Assembly: GCA_009711615.1 (NCBI GenBank)
Contig: VENI01000003.1
Location: 239,034 to 303,033 of the forward strand
Direction: 5' to 3'
DNA from: Bacillota bacterium
GTDB lineage: Bacteria; Bacillota; Desulfotomaculia; Desulfotomaculales; Desulfohalotomaculaceae
Length of the DNA stretch: 64,000 nt
Shown here in pieces: positions 10,180-18,787 of the stretch; position 1 is the stretch's first letter, and each line of letters starts with the position of its first letter. Both the position numbers and the translations under genes were made by a program. The notes under the pieces were generated by a model. That model had not been told where the DNA came from and made no database searches. It was given only the letters and a program-made list of their open reading frames with translations.

Positions 10180-11112
10180 ATGGGGTTTTTTGATCGACTA
10201 AAACAAGGGCTTAGCAAAACTCGCCAAGGCTTTGTAGAAAAAGTGGAGAATGTTGTGGTTGGTAGAAAGAATATTGACGAAGACTTGTACGAAGAACTGG
10301 AAGAAGTGCTTATTCAAGCTGATGTTGGTGTTAACACTGCCATGGAATTGATGGATCGGGTGCGAGAAGGGGTAAGATTGCGTAATATTAGCGATCCGGC
10401 TAAGTTAAAAGATATTTTTCAAGAAGAAGTGGAGTATTTAATTGGAGATAAAACTGTACCGGTAAATATAAACCCAGATGGGTTAACCGTGATCATGGTA
10501 GTGGGCGTAAACGGTACTGGAAAAACAACCACCATTGGTAAACTGGCTCATTATTTTAATCAGCAAGGTAAAAAAGTTATTTTGGCAGCAGGAGATACTT
10601 TTAGGGCTGCAGCCATTGACCAACTGGAAATATGGGGTGAACGGGTAGGTGTAGATGTTATTAAGCAGGCGGAGAACTCCGATCCTGGGGCAGTGGTTTA
10701 CGATGCCATGCAGGCTGCCCGTTCCCGAAAAGCAGATATTTTACTAGTAGACACCGCCGGTAGACTACATACAAAAAGCAATTTAATGGATGAACTGAAA
10801 AAGGTTCGCCGAATAGTAAACAGGGAAATGCCTGATGCACCCCATGAAACCTTGCTGGTACTTGATGCTACCACTGGTCAAAACGCTATCAACCAGGCCA
10901 AATTGTTTGGTGAGGCAGTGGATGTAACTGGTATAGTATTAACCAAGCTGGATGGTACCGCCAAAGGCGGTGTGGTAATTGGTATTAAAACCACTCTTCA
11001 GGTTCCAGTTAAGTTCATCGGTGTGGGCGAAGGAATAGAAGATCTGCAACCCTTTGTGCCGCAGGAATTTGTAGCAGCACTGTACGGTTTGGATATAAAT
11101 AAAGAGAAGTAA
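10180..11112 (+). CDS. ftsY: Signal recognition particle receptor FtsY
   Basis: SRP-family GTPase and membrane receptor that receives SRP-ribosome complexes for co-translational targeting; 310 residues, a short form without a long acidic A domain. The N domain covers residues 1-90. G1 is [10 protein letters not shown] (about 109), DTAGRLHT is G3 and [10 protein letters not shown] is G4/closing loop. The partner Ffh is encoded at 25.6 kb. ATG with AGGAGG spacing is ideal. An inverted-repeat terminator follows immediately. A decayed copy of its first ~65 codons lies 0.4 kb downstream (11544-11732). Confidence 0.96.
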   Translation: MGFFDRLKQGLSKTRQGFVEKVENVVVGRKNIDEDLYEELEEVLIQADVGVNTAMELMDRVREGVRLRNISDPAKLKDIFQEEVEYLIGDKTVPVNINPDGLTVIMVVGVNGTGKTTTIGKLAHYFNQQGKKVILAAGDTFRAAAIDQLEIWGERVGVDVIKQAENSDPGAVVYDAMQAARSRKADILLVDTAGRLHTKSNLMDELKKVRRIVNREMPDAPHETLLVLDATTGQNAINQAKLFGEAVDVTGIVLTKLDGTAKGGVVIGIKTTLQVPVKFIGVGEGIEDLQPFVPQEFVAALYGLDINKEK

Positions 11113-11152
11113 AAAATGGTTGACCTGCCAAGGCAGGTCAACCATTTTCTTT
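11113..11152 (+). terminator. Terminator of the fab-rnc-smc-ftsY unit
   Basis: A 17-bp perfect stem (11113-11129 with 11132-11148, core GGTTGACCTGCC / GGCAGGTCAACC) with a two-base loop, then CTTTTAAT. It closes the transcription unit just after the ftsY stop codon. Confidence 0.85.
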
Positions 11153-11543
11153 TAATAACTTAATCTTACATCTGTTTTTGTAGGGGCTTGATTCATCAAG
11201 CCCTCGAGAGTTCATATTGCAGGTACATACATGAATTACCCATCTAGAGGATAGGGGTGGCCAGTTGCCACCCCTAAATTTACCCTATATTCGGGTATTT
11301 GATGCTAACACCACTTCCTTTAGCTTCTTTATTCCTGATTCATTCCACTGTTCTCCCAAATGACTGATTTCATCAACGCCCTTTGATTTTTAGTTTTCAC
11401 TATGTGCTGGTGCTGTTCCCATATTGAAAAGAAAAATTCCTAAAATCAAATTATACAACGCCTTCAGAGGAGATAATTTTATTAATTAGACAATAAAAAC
11501 GGCTATTCAGGCAATGAATTCGGGAGGTTAGACAAGGATTATA
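11153..11543. other. Gene-poor spacer with a GC-rich hairpin and a possible gene remnant
   Basis: This 390-base stretch has no credible intact gene. It holds a perfect 9-bp hairpin AGGGGTGGC / GCCACCCCT (11253-11261 with 11267-11275) with no T-run. On the minus strand an open run of about 32 codons (stop at 11285-11287) reads with natural composition (GVDEISHLGEQWNESGIKKL) and could be the tail of a lost gene, but it has no start or ribosome-binding site and I do not recognise it. G-G-A-G-G near 11521 is the remnant ribosome-binding region of the broken ftsY copy. Confidence 0.4.
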
Positions 11544-11732
11544 ATTTTTTTTGATAACCTAAAACAAGGGCTCAGCAAAACCCGACAAGGATTTGTAGAA
11601 AAAGTCGAAAAAGTTGTGGTTGGACGCAAAGACATTGACGAAGATTTGTACGAAGAACTGGAAGAGGTACTTATACAGGCTGATGTAGGTGTTAACACTG
11701 CTTTGGAGTTAATGGATAGAGTGCGAAAAGGG
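11544..11732 (+). pseudogene. Decayed 5' fragment of ftsY (partial duplication)
   Basis: Read in one frame, this stretch encodes [20 protein letters not shown] and continues through [17 protein letters not shown] to LMDRVRKG. It matches residues 3 to about 64 of the intact FtsY at 10180 with only a few substitutions, most base differences being at third positions. The original ATGGGG start has become ATAATT. Homology ends abruptly next to a heptad-type repeat (11736-11769), after which the frame runs into unrelated codons. The GTPase domain is absent, so it cannot be a receptor. A GTG at 11616 gives a spurious 98-codon frame. Confidence 0.85.
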
Positions 11733-11735
11733 ATT

Positions 11736-11769
11736 TATTCTGACTTCTGGCTACTGACTCCTGAATACT
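11736..11769. repeat. Heptad-type repeat at the broken ftsY edge
   Basis: TTCTGACTTCTGG followed by CTACTGACTCCTGAATACT, the reverse-complement orientation of the AGGAGTCAGAAT units found near 6.5 and 27.6 kb. It abuts the point where similarity to ftsY stops, suggesting the repeat marked the rearrangement breakpoint. Confidence 0.75.
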
Positions 11770-11772
11770 TGA

Positions 11773-11801
11773 GAAGGCCGAGGCGTTTAGCCTCGGCCTT
11801 C
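11773..11801 (-). terminator. Hairpin terminator after bactofilin gene
   Basis: A perfect 12-bp stem GAAGGCCGAGGC / GCCTCGGCCTTC (11773-11784 with 11790-11801) with a five-base loop, directly after the minus-strand stop codon at 11805. The T-tract beyond the stem is poor on this strand, so efficiency is uncertain. Confidence 0.6.
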
Positions 11802-11804
11802 GAA

Positions 11805-12206
11805 TTACCCTATTTTCTTCTTTTTCTTGTTTTTGTAACTACTGATTTCATTATCCTCATCATTTATCATTTTACTTTGACCTTTAAATACTGCCCCTTC
11901 GTTTACGATTAATTTAGCTACTTCAATGTCTCCGTAAATTTTGGCGGTGCTGTGTAGTTCCAGTTTACCTTTTAGGGTAATGTTACCTTGCACATCCCCG
12001 GCTACTGAGACATTGTTACCTTTAATGTCGGCCTTGACCTGTCCAGTTTTTCCAATAACCACATCACCGTTGATGTCCACATTTCCGTCAACTTTGCCAT
12101 CAATACGCAGTGTGCCTTCCACCTTCAATTCACCGTTGAAATGGGTTCCGTCCCCAATAATGGTATCAACTTTACCATAGTTGGGCTCGTCTTTTTTGTT
12201 AAACAA
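11805..12206 (-). CDS. Bactofilin family cytoskeletal protein (DUF583)
   Basis: 133 residues. The central part (about residues 18-110) is a right-handed beta-helix repeat pattern: DTIIGDGTHFNGELKVEG, then IDGKVDGNVDINGDVVIG and VSVAGDVQGNITLKGKLEL, the hallmark of bactofilins, which polymerise into nucleotide-independent filaments. A Lys-rich C-terminal tail (SYKNKKKKKIG) and short N-terminal tail flank the core. The TTG start has AAGGAGAGG upstream. It follows the M23 peptidase gene by 13 bases. In other bacteria bactofilins position M23 peptidases, so a shared role in local wall remodelling is inferred. Confidence 0.93.
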   Translation of the reverse strand: MFNKKDEPNYGKVDTIIGDGTHFNGELKVEGTLRIDGKVDGNVDINGDVVIGKTGQVKADIKGNNVSVAGDVQGNITLKGKLELHSTAKIYGDIEVAKLIVNEGAVFKGQSKMINDEDNEISSYKNKKKKKIG

Positions 12207-12219
12207 ATTAACCTCTCCT

Positions 12220-13212
12220 TTAACGTATATAGTCAGAAGGATTTACTCTAGTGCCGTTTGCAAAAACCTCATAATGAACGTGGGGACCAGTGGAAGTGCC
12301 TGAACTGCCCACTAGGGCAATGCCGTCACCTCTTGTAACGGTTTCTCCAACTTTTACTTTTAGACTAGAATTATGAGCATAAATGGTTCTGAAACCAAAA
12401 GGATGATCAATAATTACAGTTCTACCGTAACCAGCTTTATAACCGGTGAATATAACAGTACCTTTTCCAGTGGCCACCACTAAATTACCATAAGGGGCAG
12501 CTATATCTATCCCTGTATGGAAATCTCTACGTCCAGATAATGGGTGACGGCGGTTGCCATAATAGGAAGTAATTCTACCAGAATTAGGCAGGCCGTAAGG
12601 CTTGGCCTCTAAATAAGCCTTTCTTATTGCCACATCTTCCTTTAACTTTTCTAGATGCTCTTTTACGGTGTCAGTTTCAGCCAACAGAACATCGTTAATG
12701 CTAGCGGTTTGTTGGTAATTTTCATCCCATTGGTCTTTTCTTTCTTCATAGGATGTACTATCTAGAAAGCTAATTACAGGGAATCTGCTTTCATCAGCAG
12801 GTCTAAAACCTGAAGTTTGTATATTGTTACCGCGGTTGCTGGAAGAACTGGACCTGCTAGAGATTTCGCCCCGATCAAGCATTTCTCTAACATCTTTTTC
12901 CAAGAATCTTAGTTCCGACATTTTTGCATCTAACTGCTTGGTTTTTGACTCCAAGTTTTTTAGTTTGTCGGCTTGGACATTGTTTATTTTTCTTAAATCC
13001 TTAAGTTCCACTAATTGATCTTGCATCTGCAAATAACGGGTTGAAAAAAAAGTTACAAGTATTACTAAGCCAACACCTAGAATGCATGATACCTTTATAA
13101 CTATCTTTGGTATGCGAAGTTTGTGAATCGATTTCTCTGAGTGGGGTACCAGCATTAATGTAAATGAACGAGGCAATTCTGGTAGCCATTTTAAAAGCTT
13201 TTTCTTACCCAA
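12220..13212 (-). CDS. Membrane-anchored M23 (LytM) peptidoglycan endopeptidase
   Basis: 330 residues. A basic N-terminus is followed by one membrane segment (about 36-58), a coiled coil (about 62-115), a Ser-rich linker, and a C-terminal peptidase M23 domain (about 205-330). Zinc-site residues are visible in the FHTGID motif (His and Asp) and in HVHYEVF. The Tyr-Gly-Asn-Arg-Arg-His-Pro-Leu lead-in is typical. It probably sits in the membrane with the protease outside, cutting peptide cross-links, or activating another hydrolase. TTG start with TTTGGAG about 9 bases upstream. It forms an operon with the downstream bactofilin. No spore-specific feature decides between vegetative and sporulation roles. 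Confidence 0.92.
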   Translation of the reverse strand: MGKKKLLKWLPELPRSFTLMLVPHSEKSIHKLRIPKIVIKVSCILGVGLVILVTFFSTRYLQMQDQLVELKDLRKINNVQADKLKNLESKTKQLDAKMSELRFLEKDVREMLDRGEISSRSSSSSNRGNNIQTSGFRPADESRFPVISFLDSTSYEERKDQWDENYQQTASINDVLLAETDTVKEHLEKLKEDVAIRKAYLEAKPYGLPNSGRITSYYGNRRHPLSGRRDFHTGIDIAAPYGNLVVATGKGTVIFTGYKAGYGRTVIIDHPFGFRTIYAHNSSLKVKVGETVTRGDGIALVGSSGTSTGPHVHYEVFANGTRVNPSDYIR

Positions 13213-13344
13213 ATATTATCAACTCCAAATATAAACGAATATTACACTATTTGGACTCTTTCCCAAGTGATACTATTAGACATTTACGATAAAAAATCCT
13301 GCATATTTATAGATGATTGTAGCAAAAAGTCAAAAACAGGCCTA

Positions 13345-13373
13345 TTGACACTCCTTATAATGGGAAATATAGT
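13345..13373 (+). promoter_or_regulatory. Sigma-A-type promoter for the mtnP salvage operon
   Basis: TTGACA (13345-13350), a 17-bp spacer, then TATAGT (13368-13373). The predicted start of transcription is about 13380, giving a leader of about 130 bases before mtnP. A second TATAAT-like hexamer within the spacer is too close to the -35 to be used with it. Confidence 0.75.
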
Positions 13374-13380
13374 CTAATTT

Positions 13381-13503
13381 ATGGCAAAGAAAAGACAACT
13401 TAGAAAACTTTTCCTACAACTAAAAGGAAATTGTCACCAGCGGCGCGAATATTTGCTCATTGAGTACGCCATGATATTAATTAGCACATTTGATAGGAGG
13501 TAA
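13381..13503 (+). CDS. Possible 40-codon leader ORF, potentially leaderless
   Basis: An ATG at 13381, about 8 bases after the -10 element and so at or next to the predicted transcript 5' end, opens a 40-codon basic frame starting MAKKRQLRKLFLQLKG. Its TAA at 13501-13503 directly follows the AGGAGG ribosome-binding site of mtnP (13495-13500). There is no ribosome-binding site, so translation would have to be leaderless. The composition (many Lys/Arg) and placement fit an upstream leader peptide, but a chance frame is quite possible. No family recognised. Confidence 0.3.
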   Translation: MAKKRQLRKLFLQLKGNCHQRREYLLIEYAMILISTFDRR

Positions 13504-13508
13504 AATAT

Positions 13509-14312
13509 ATGGCAGTGGAATTAGCTATCATTGGAGGGACAGGAGTATATGACCCCAACATCCTTTCCAATATTCGAGAAGAAACCATAAGTACTGTTTT
13601 TGGGGAAACTGCAGTTAAAATTGGTGAGTATCAAGGTCGGGAAGTGGCATTTATGAACCGCCATGGTGCCGGGCACAGCGTGCCTCCGCATCTGGTAAAC
13701 TACCGGGCCAATATTGCAGGGTTGAAAAAACTAGGTGTAAAAACCATCATCGCAACTGCAGCTGTAGGTTCAATCAATAAAGAAATGAAACCGGGGGAAT
13801 TTGTCTTTTGTGACCAGTTTTTAGATTTCACAAAAAGGCGGGCCCAAACCTTCTTTGATGGGGGAGAGAACGGCGTGGTCCATGTGGACGTTACCGATCC
13901 ATATTGTAAGGACTTACGCCAAATCATGTCCAAGGTGGCAGATCAGTTGGAATTGAACTATCACCAGGGTGGTGTTTATGTAACCACGGAGGGGCCAAGA
14001 TATGAGTCTCCAGCAGAAATTAAAATGTTAGAAAAACTGGGTGGGGATCTGGTGGGAATGACCAGTGTGCCCGAGGTTGTGCTGGCTAGGGAAGCCGGAA
14101 TCTGCTATGCAACCGTTTGCATGGTTACCAACTTTGGTGCTGGAATTTCTGAAACAAACCTTACCCATGAAGAAGTACTGGAAGTAATGGACAAGAATGC
14201 CGAGAATCTACGTAAGTTGGCCATGGGTACCATACTGGCGTTGACTCCTGCCAGGCAGTGCTGGTGCCATACTGCAGTAGAAGCACCAATGCATGAAATG
14301 TTGAAAGGGTGA
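13509..14312 (+). CDS. mtnP: 5'-methylthioadenosine phosphorylase-family nucleoside phosphorylase
   Basis: 267 residues of the MTAP/PNP trimeric phosphorylase family. The GGTGVYD start, the MNRHGAGHSVPPHLVNYRAN block (phosphate/ribose site) and VTTEGPRYESPAEI are typical. It splits methylthioadenosine, and possibly 5'-deoxyadenosine or the inosine forms, into base plus a 5-substituted ribose-1-phosphate. The base-binding segment reads TNFGAGISE. Because a deaminase (mtaD) is in the same operon, the true substrate may be methylthioinosine rather than methylthioadenosine; this cannot be settled from the sequence. ATG with AGGAGG. mtnA follows after 6 bases. Confidence 0.92.
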   Translation: MAVELAIIGGTGVYDPNILSNIREETISTVFGETAVKIGEYQGREVAFMNRHGAGHSVPPHLVNYRANIAGLKKLGVKTIIATAAVGSINKEMKPGEFVFCDQFLDFTKRRAQTFFDGGENGVVHVDVTDPYCKDLRQIMSKVADQLELNYHQGGVYVTTEGPRYESPAEIKMLEKLGGDLVGMTSVPEVVLAREAGICYATVCMVTNFGAGISETNLTHEEVLEVMDKNAENLRKLAMGTILALTPARQCWCHTAVEAPMHEMLKG

Positions 14313-14318
14313 TTTGCC

Positions 14319-15398
14319 TTGAAAACTATGATTTGGGAAGATGGGGTCCTAAAGATACTGGACCAAACCAAGCTTCCAGAAACAATTGAATACATTGAGG
14401 CAAAAGATGTAGAAACAGTGGCCGATGCCATCCGCCGATTAAGTGTCCGCGGGGCGCCGGCCATTGGTGCTGCTGCGGCCTATGGTTTGGTAATTGGAGC
14501 CAAAAATATAGATGAAACCGACAAAGAAAAGTTTATGGGCGAAATGGAAAAAGTTGCTTACCAGTTGGCTTCCACCCGTCCTACTGCGGTTAACTTGCGT
14601 TGGGCTATTGACCGGATGATGAATAAAGTGAGAAAACGTGATGATATTTACATAGCCGGTGTCAGGGGTGAATTACTGGAAGAGGCACATAAAATTTACT
14701 GCGAAGATTTGGAGGCCAACCGGCAGATGGGTGAGCATGGTCAGAAACTGATACCAGATAACTGTCGGATTATTACCCACTGTAATGCGGGCGCGCTGGC
14801 CACTGCCGGTTTTGGTACCGCTTTAGGCGTAATTCGAGCTGCTCACCGGGCGGGAAAGAAAATAGAAGTTTTTGCTGATGAAACTCGCCCGCTGTTACAG
14901 GGGGCGCGTCTTACCGCATGGGAAATGATGCAGGAGGATATTCCTGTTACTCTTATTACAGACAACATGTCAGGGTACTTGATGGCCCAGGGCAAAGCAG
15001 ACATGGTTATTGTGGGTGCAGACCGCATCGCTTCCAACGGTGACGTGGCCAACAAAATTGGCACCTATGGGCTGGCAGTTTTGGCTCAAGCCCATGATAT
15101 TCCTTTTTATGTGGCAGCCCCCACTTCAACCCTAGATATGAATTTATCTTCAGGAAATGAAATTCCCATTGAAGAAAGGCATGAGAATGAGGTAACAACG
15201 GTGGGCGGTACCAGAGTGGCACCTGCTGGAGTGAAAGTATGGAACCCGGCCTTTGATGTGACACCTTTTGAACTTGTAAGTGCCATCATCACCGAGCGTG
15301 GAGTGGTAGAAGGGCAATATCAAGAGAATTTGAAGAAGCTGATGGAGAATGAACCTCAAACCAGTGGGGTGTGTAGCGGACAAAACCCGGCTAAATAA
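14319..15398 (+). CDS. mtnA: Methylthioribose-1-phosphate isomerase
   Basis: 359 residues, eIF2B-like fold. It isomerises 5-methylthioribose-1-phosphate (and 5-deoxyribose-1-phosphate in the dual-purpose pathway) to the ribulose form. Motifs: [13 protein letters not shown], the catalytic-Cys region [14 protein letters not shown], and the Asp region [18 protein letters not shown]. The TTG start lies within a GGGTGATT-containing junction with mtnP; an ATG at 14328 is a possible alternative. The downstream partner enzymes of the oxygen-dependent methionine salvage route (mtnB, mtnC, mtnD) are absent from this cluster. Confidence 0.94.
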   Translation: MKTMIWEDGVLKILDQTKLPETIEYIEAKDVETVADAIRRLSVRGAPAIGAAAAYGLVIGAKNIDETDKEKFMGEMEKVAYQLASTRPTAVNLRWAIDRMMNKVRKRDDIYIAGVRGELLEEAHKIYCEDLEANRQMGEHGQKLIPDNCRIITHCNAGALATAGFGTALGVIRAAHRAGKKIEVFADETRPLLQGARLTAWEMMQEDIPVTLITDNMSGYLMAQGKADMVIVGADRIASNGDVANKIGTYGLAVLAQAHDIPFYVAAPTSTLDMNLSSGNEIPIEERHENEVTTVGGTRVAPAGVKVWNPAFDVTPFELVSAIITERGVVEGQYQENLKKLMENEPQTSGVCSGQNPAK

Positions 15399-15399
15399 A

Positions 15400-15423
15400 G
15401 GGACAGTAGTCAGTATTCAGAAT
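15400..15423. repeat. Single heptad-type repeat remnant between mtnA and ahcY
   Basis: GACAGTAGTCAGTATTCAGAAT resembles one to two degenerate units of the AGGAGTCAGAAT family. It occupies the only loose spacer of this tightly packed operon and lies in the forward orientation. Confidence 0.5.
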
Positions 15424-15462
15424 GAAAGAACGGTTTTACGCAATAAGGAGGAAGAGATAACA

Positions 15463-16719
15463 ATGTCAGATTATTTGGTTAGAGATATTAACATGGCACC
15501 GGATGGCCGCCTGAAAATTGACTGGGTGAGAAGCCACATGCCTGTGTTAAATGCAATTAGAGATGAGTTTGAAAAGGAACAACCTTTTAAAGGCGTTAAA
15601 ATAGCTGTAAGCATTCACCTAGAAGCAAAAACAGCCTACTTGGCAGAAGTGCTGGCTGCTGGTGGAGCTGAAGTTTCCATATCCGGATCTAACCCACTGT
15701 CCACCCAGGACGACGTGGCAGCAGCACTGGCCAAGGCTGGAATAAAGGTATATTCCTGGTATAAAGCCACCGAGAAAGAATATAAAGATCACCTGCTCCA
15801 TGTATTGGACAATGAACCGGACGTTGTGATAGATGATGGTGGAGATTTAGTACAATTACTACATTCTGAGCGTAAGCACCTAGCTGCCAATGTAAAAGGC
15901 GGATGTGAGGAAACCACAACCGGCGTATTGCGTTTACGGGCGTTGGAAAAAGAGGGTGGACTAAACTTTCCCATGATTGCTGTAAATGATGCAATGTGTA
16001 AATATCTGTTTGATAACCGTTATGGCACTGGGGAATCTGTCTGGTCGGGAATAATGCGCACCACTAATTTGATTACCGCCGGAAAAACAGCAGTTGTAAT
16101 GGGTTACGGTTGGTGCGGTAAAGGTATTGCTATGAGGGCCAAAGGGCTGGGGGCTAAAGTAATTGTAACAGAGGTTGACCCTATTAAAGCCATTGAGGCA
16201 CACATGGATGGTTTTACAGTAATGCACAGCTTGGAAGCTGCTAAAGAGGGAGATGTATTTATTACCGTAACAGGCTGTAAAGATATCCTGGTTAAAGAGC
16301 ATTACCAAGCAATGAAAGATGGAGCTATCATGTGTAATGCGGGGCACTTTGATGTGGAGGTAAATAAACCTCACCTACATGAGTTAGCAAAGAGTATACG
16401 CACCGTGCGTAAAGACATAGAAGAATTCACCATGCCTAACGGCAGAAAAATTTATCTATTGGCTGAGGGAAGGCTGGTTAACCTAGCTGCTGGTGACGGG
16501 CATCCTGCTGAAATAATGGATATGTCCTTTGCTCTGCAGGCACTGTCTGCAAAATATGTGTTGGATAACGCTAATAAACTGGAAAACCGGGTTTATGATG
16601 TGCCAGAAAATGTAGATGCCAAAGTGGCAAATATTAAGCTGAAGTCATTGGGAATTAATATAGACCAGCTTAGTCCGGAGCAAGAAAAGTATATAAACTC
16701 CTGGAATCATGCAGAATAA
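15463..16719 (+). CDS. ahcY: S-adenosylhomocysteine (or S-inosylhomocysteine) hydrolase
   Basis: 418 residues, the short prokaryotic form. It reversibly cleaves S-adenosylhomocysteine to homocysteine and adenosine with tightly bound NAD. Motifs: [18 protein letters not shown], the catalytic block [13 protein letters not shown], the NAD loop [15 protein letters not shown] (about 212-226), NAGHFDVEV and [16 protein letters not shown] at 15463 chosen: AAGGAGG lies 13 bases upstream and MSDYLVRDI is a normal start, whereas an ATG at 15349 would overlap mtnA by 50 bases. With an adenosyl-compound deaminase in the same operon it may act on S-inosylhomocysteine, as shown for the Methanocaldococcus jannaschii homologue (family knowledge). 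Confidence 0.93.
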   Translation: MSDYLVRDINMAPDGRLKIDWVRSHMPVLNAIRDEFEKEQPFKGVKIAVSIHLEAKTAYLAEVLAAGGAEVSISGSNPLSTQDDVAAALAKAGIKVYSWYKATEKEYKDHLLHVLDNEPDVVIDDGGDLVQLLHSERKHLAANVKGGCEETTTGVLRLRALEKEGGLNFPMIAVNDAMCKYLFDNRYGTGESVWSGIMRTTNLITAGKTAVVMGYGWCGKGIAMRAKGLGAKVIVTEVDPIKAIEAHMDGFTVMHSLEAAKEGDVFITVTGCKDILVKEHYQAMKDGAIMCNAGHFDVEVNKPHLHELAKSIRTVRKDIEEFTMPNGRKIYLLAEGRLVNLAAGDGHPAEIMDMSFALQALSAKYVLDNANKLENRVYDVPENVDAKVANIKLKSLGINIDQLSPEQEKYINSWNHAE

Positions 16720-16744
16720 CTAATCCAGATGGTGAGTTGATAAA

Positions 16745-17404
16745 ATGAAAGTTAAGCTAACAGTGGAAAAGGCTAGGGAACGGGTGGCCAAGTTTGGCCA
16801 AAAAATTGCAAATTCCAATCTTATCCTGGGGACATGGGGAAATATATCCTGCCGCATGCTAGACGAAGAGCAGGTGGTGATCACCCCCAGCGGTGTTAGT
16901 TACGAGTGTATGCGCCCCACCATGCCGGTGGTAGTAGACATGGATGGCGAGGTGCTGGAGGGTGAATTAAAACCATCTAGCGAGGTTAAAGTACATTTAG
17001 CTGTTTACGCTGCCCGGAATGATTTAAATGGCATTGTTCACACCCACAGCCCCTATGCCAGTGCACTGGCGGTTTCTGGTACACCCATTCCACCAATGCT
17101 AGAAGACATGGCGGCTTTGATTGGTGGGGAAGTGCCAGTGGCGGAATATGCTATTGCTGGTAGTGATCAACTGGCAGAAAACACTGTTAAGACTTTGGGG
17201 GACAAGAATGCAGTGTTGCTTGCTAACCACGGAGTGGTGGGAGTGGGCAGAGATGTAGAGGAAGCCTATAATGTATGTTTGATGGTGGAACGCTGCGCTC
17301 AAATATATGTGTTGACTAAACTGATAGGTAACACGAACACCCTCAGCCCGGAAGATGTGGATACGTTAAGGGACTTTTACCTCACAAAATACGGGCAGAG
17401 ATAG
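16745..17404 (+). CDS. Class II aldolase (FucA/Ald2-like)
   Basis: 219 residues of the zinc-dependent class II aldolase/adducin family. Seen: GTWGNISCR (phosphate-binding loop), KPSSEVKVHLAVY with the catalytic Glu, the zinc ligands in HTHSPYASALA, and ANHGVVGVG carrying the third His. Between ahcY and mtaD, its likely substrate is 5-methylthioribulose-1-phosphate or 5-deoxyribulose-1-phosphate, cleaved to dihydroxyacetone phosphate and an aldehyde (the DHAP shunt described in Rhodospirillum rubrum and some E. coli). Fuculose-phosphate aldolase activity is the alternative, but no fucose genes are nearby. Confidence 0.85.
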   Translation: MKVKLTVEKARERVAKFGQKIANSNLILGTWGNISCRMLDEEQVVITPSGVSYECMRPTMPVVVDMDGEVLEGELKPSSEVKVHLAVYAARNDLNGIVHTHSPYASALAVSGTPIPPMLEDMAALIGGEVPVAEYAIAGSDQLAENTVKTLGDKNAVLLANHGVVGVGRDVEEAYNVCLMVERCAQIYVLTKLIGNTNTLSPEDVDTLRDFYLTKYGQR

Positions 17405-17422
17405 AATTTGGAGGTTTTTTTA

Positions 17423-18724
17423 ATGTCCAATATTATAATTCGTAATGCAGATATTTTACCGATGACCGGAGAACGGGAAGTCATTAACAATGGGGAAATT
17501 GCCATTTCGGCCAACAAGATTCTATCGGTGGGTGAAGCTGGTTCTGCACCAGAAAATTTTCAACCAGATAAAGAAATTGATGCAAGTGGTATGGTGGCCA
17601 TGCCCGGTTTGATAAACTGCCACACCCATGCTGCCATGACGCTGTTGCGAGGCTATGCCGATGATTTGCCGCTAATGGAGTGGCTCAATGACAAAATTTG
17701 GCCCATAGAAGGAAAAATGCAGCCCGAGGATATTTATTACGGCAGCCTTTTAGCTTGTCTGGAAATGATAAAATCCGGCACCACTACTTTTGCCGATATG
17801 TATTCTGAAATGGATCGAGTGGCCGATGCAGCAGGGGAGAGCGGTATGCGGGCGGTGCTTTGCCGGGGGTTAATTGGTATAGCACCCAACGGCGATGAAG
17901 CACTGGCTGATGGAATAGAGTTTGCCCGTGCTTACAATGGGGTGGCCAACGGGCGCATTACCACCATGATGGGTCCCCATGCCCCATACACTTGTCCGCC
18001 GGAATACTTGGAAAAGGTGATGGCGGCAGCAGATGAGTTGGATATAGGTATACATATTCATCTAGCGGAAACTTTAACTGAACTTGAAGATATTAAAAAG
18101 CAGCACGGAAAAACTCCAATACAGTTGATGGATAGTCTGGGAATGTTTAAATACTTCACCCTGGCTGCCCATTGTGTACATGTTGATGATGAGGATATTA
18201 AAATACTGGCTGACAATAACGTTGGTGTGGTTCACAATCCAGAAAGCAATATGAAACTGGCCAGTGGTATTTCACCAGTAAATAAAATGTTAAAAGCCGG
18301 TGTTAAGGTCGGTTTAGGTACAGATGGTGCTTCCAGCAACAATAATTTAAACATGATGGAAGAAATGCGCAGTGCCGCACTACTACAAAAGGTTTCAAAT
18401 ATGGACCCAACCGTAATGCCTGCTTACCAGACACTGGAAATGGCCACTGTCGGTGGGGCAAAGGCATTGGGTATGGAGCAAGAAATAGGAATGTTAAAAC
18501 AGGGGTTAAAGGCAGATATCATTCTAGTGGACTTCAATGCACCACACCTACATCCTCGGCATGATAACTTTGCCCATATGGTATACTCTGCACATAGTGC
18601 CGATGTGAACACCGTAATAATTAATGGGGAACTGGTAATGCAAAATCGCCAAGTGCTGACATTGGACGAAGAAAAAATACTAGCCGAAGTTGAAAAGTGT
18701 ACAAAAGAATTATTAAGCAGGTAA
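17423..18724 (+). CDS. mtaD: 5'-methylthioadenosine/S-adenosylhomocysteine deaminase
   Basis: 433 residues of the amidohydrolase superfamily. Metal-binding HTHAAM with downstream TLLRGYADDLPLMEWL, HIHLAE, AHCVHVDDEDI and GTDGASSNNNLNMMEEM are the signature of the MtaD/SsnA-like MTA/SAH deaminase group (Thermotoga TM0936 type). It deaminates the adenine ring of methylthioadenosine, S-adenosylhomocysteine and perhaps 5'-deoxyadenosine. The ATG at 17423 is chosen because TTTGGAGG (17406-17413) lies 9 bases upstream; a TTG at 17408 lies within that site. It is the last gene of the salvage operon, closed by a terminator at 18788. Confidence 0.9.
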   Translation: MSNIIIRNADILPMTGEREVINNGEIAISANKILSVGEAGSAPENFQPDKEIDASGMVAMPGLINCHTHAAMTLLRGYADDLPLMEWLNDKIWPIEGKMQPEDIYYGSLLACLEMIKSGTTTFADMYSEMDRVADAAGESGMRAVLCRGLIGIAPNGDEALADGIEFARAYNGVANGRITTMMGPHAPYTCPPEYLEKVMAAADELDIGIHIHLAETLTELEDIKKQHGKTPIQLMDSLGMFKYFTLAAHCVHVDDEDIKILADNNVGVVHNPESNMKLASGISPVNKMLKAGVKVGLGTDGASSNNNLNMMEEMRSAALLQKVSNMDPTVMPAYQTLEMATVGGAKALGMEQEIGMLKQGLKADIILVDFNAPHLHPRHDNFAHMVYSAHSADVNTVIINGELVMQNRQVLTLDEEKILAEVEKCTKELLSR

Positions 18725-18787
18725 TGGGTGCAAAGTAGATTTATTGTAACATTATGTATTAACATAAAAAACAATTTATTATAGGAT

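Noticed and set aside
11285..11388. Real minus-strand gene ending at 11285
   Set aside because: Only about 32 open codons with no start or ribosome-binding site; at best a decayed tail, recorded in the spacer entry.
11616..11912. 98-codon frame downstream of ftsY
   Set aside because: It starts inside the broken ftsY copy and then runs through a repeat and the antisense of the bactofilin gene; the C-terminal half is not protein-like.
13345..13361. TTGACA directly followed by TATAAT at 13356
   Set aside because: The spacer is only 5 bp, so these two hexamers cannot form one promoter; the TATAGT at 13368 with 17-bp spacing is the better partner.
13374..13508. SAM-type (S-box) riboswitch before mtnP
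   Set aside because: The methionine/SAM salvage context suggested it, but none of the conserved aptamer blocks or a terminator hairpin are visible in the leader.
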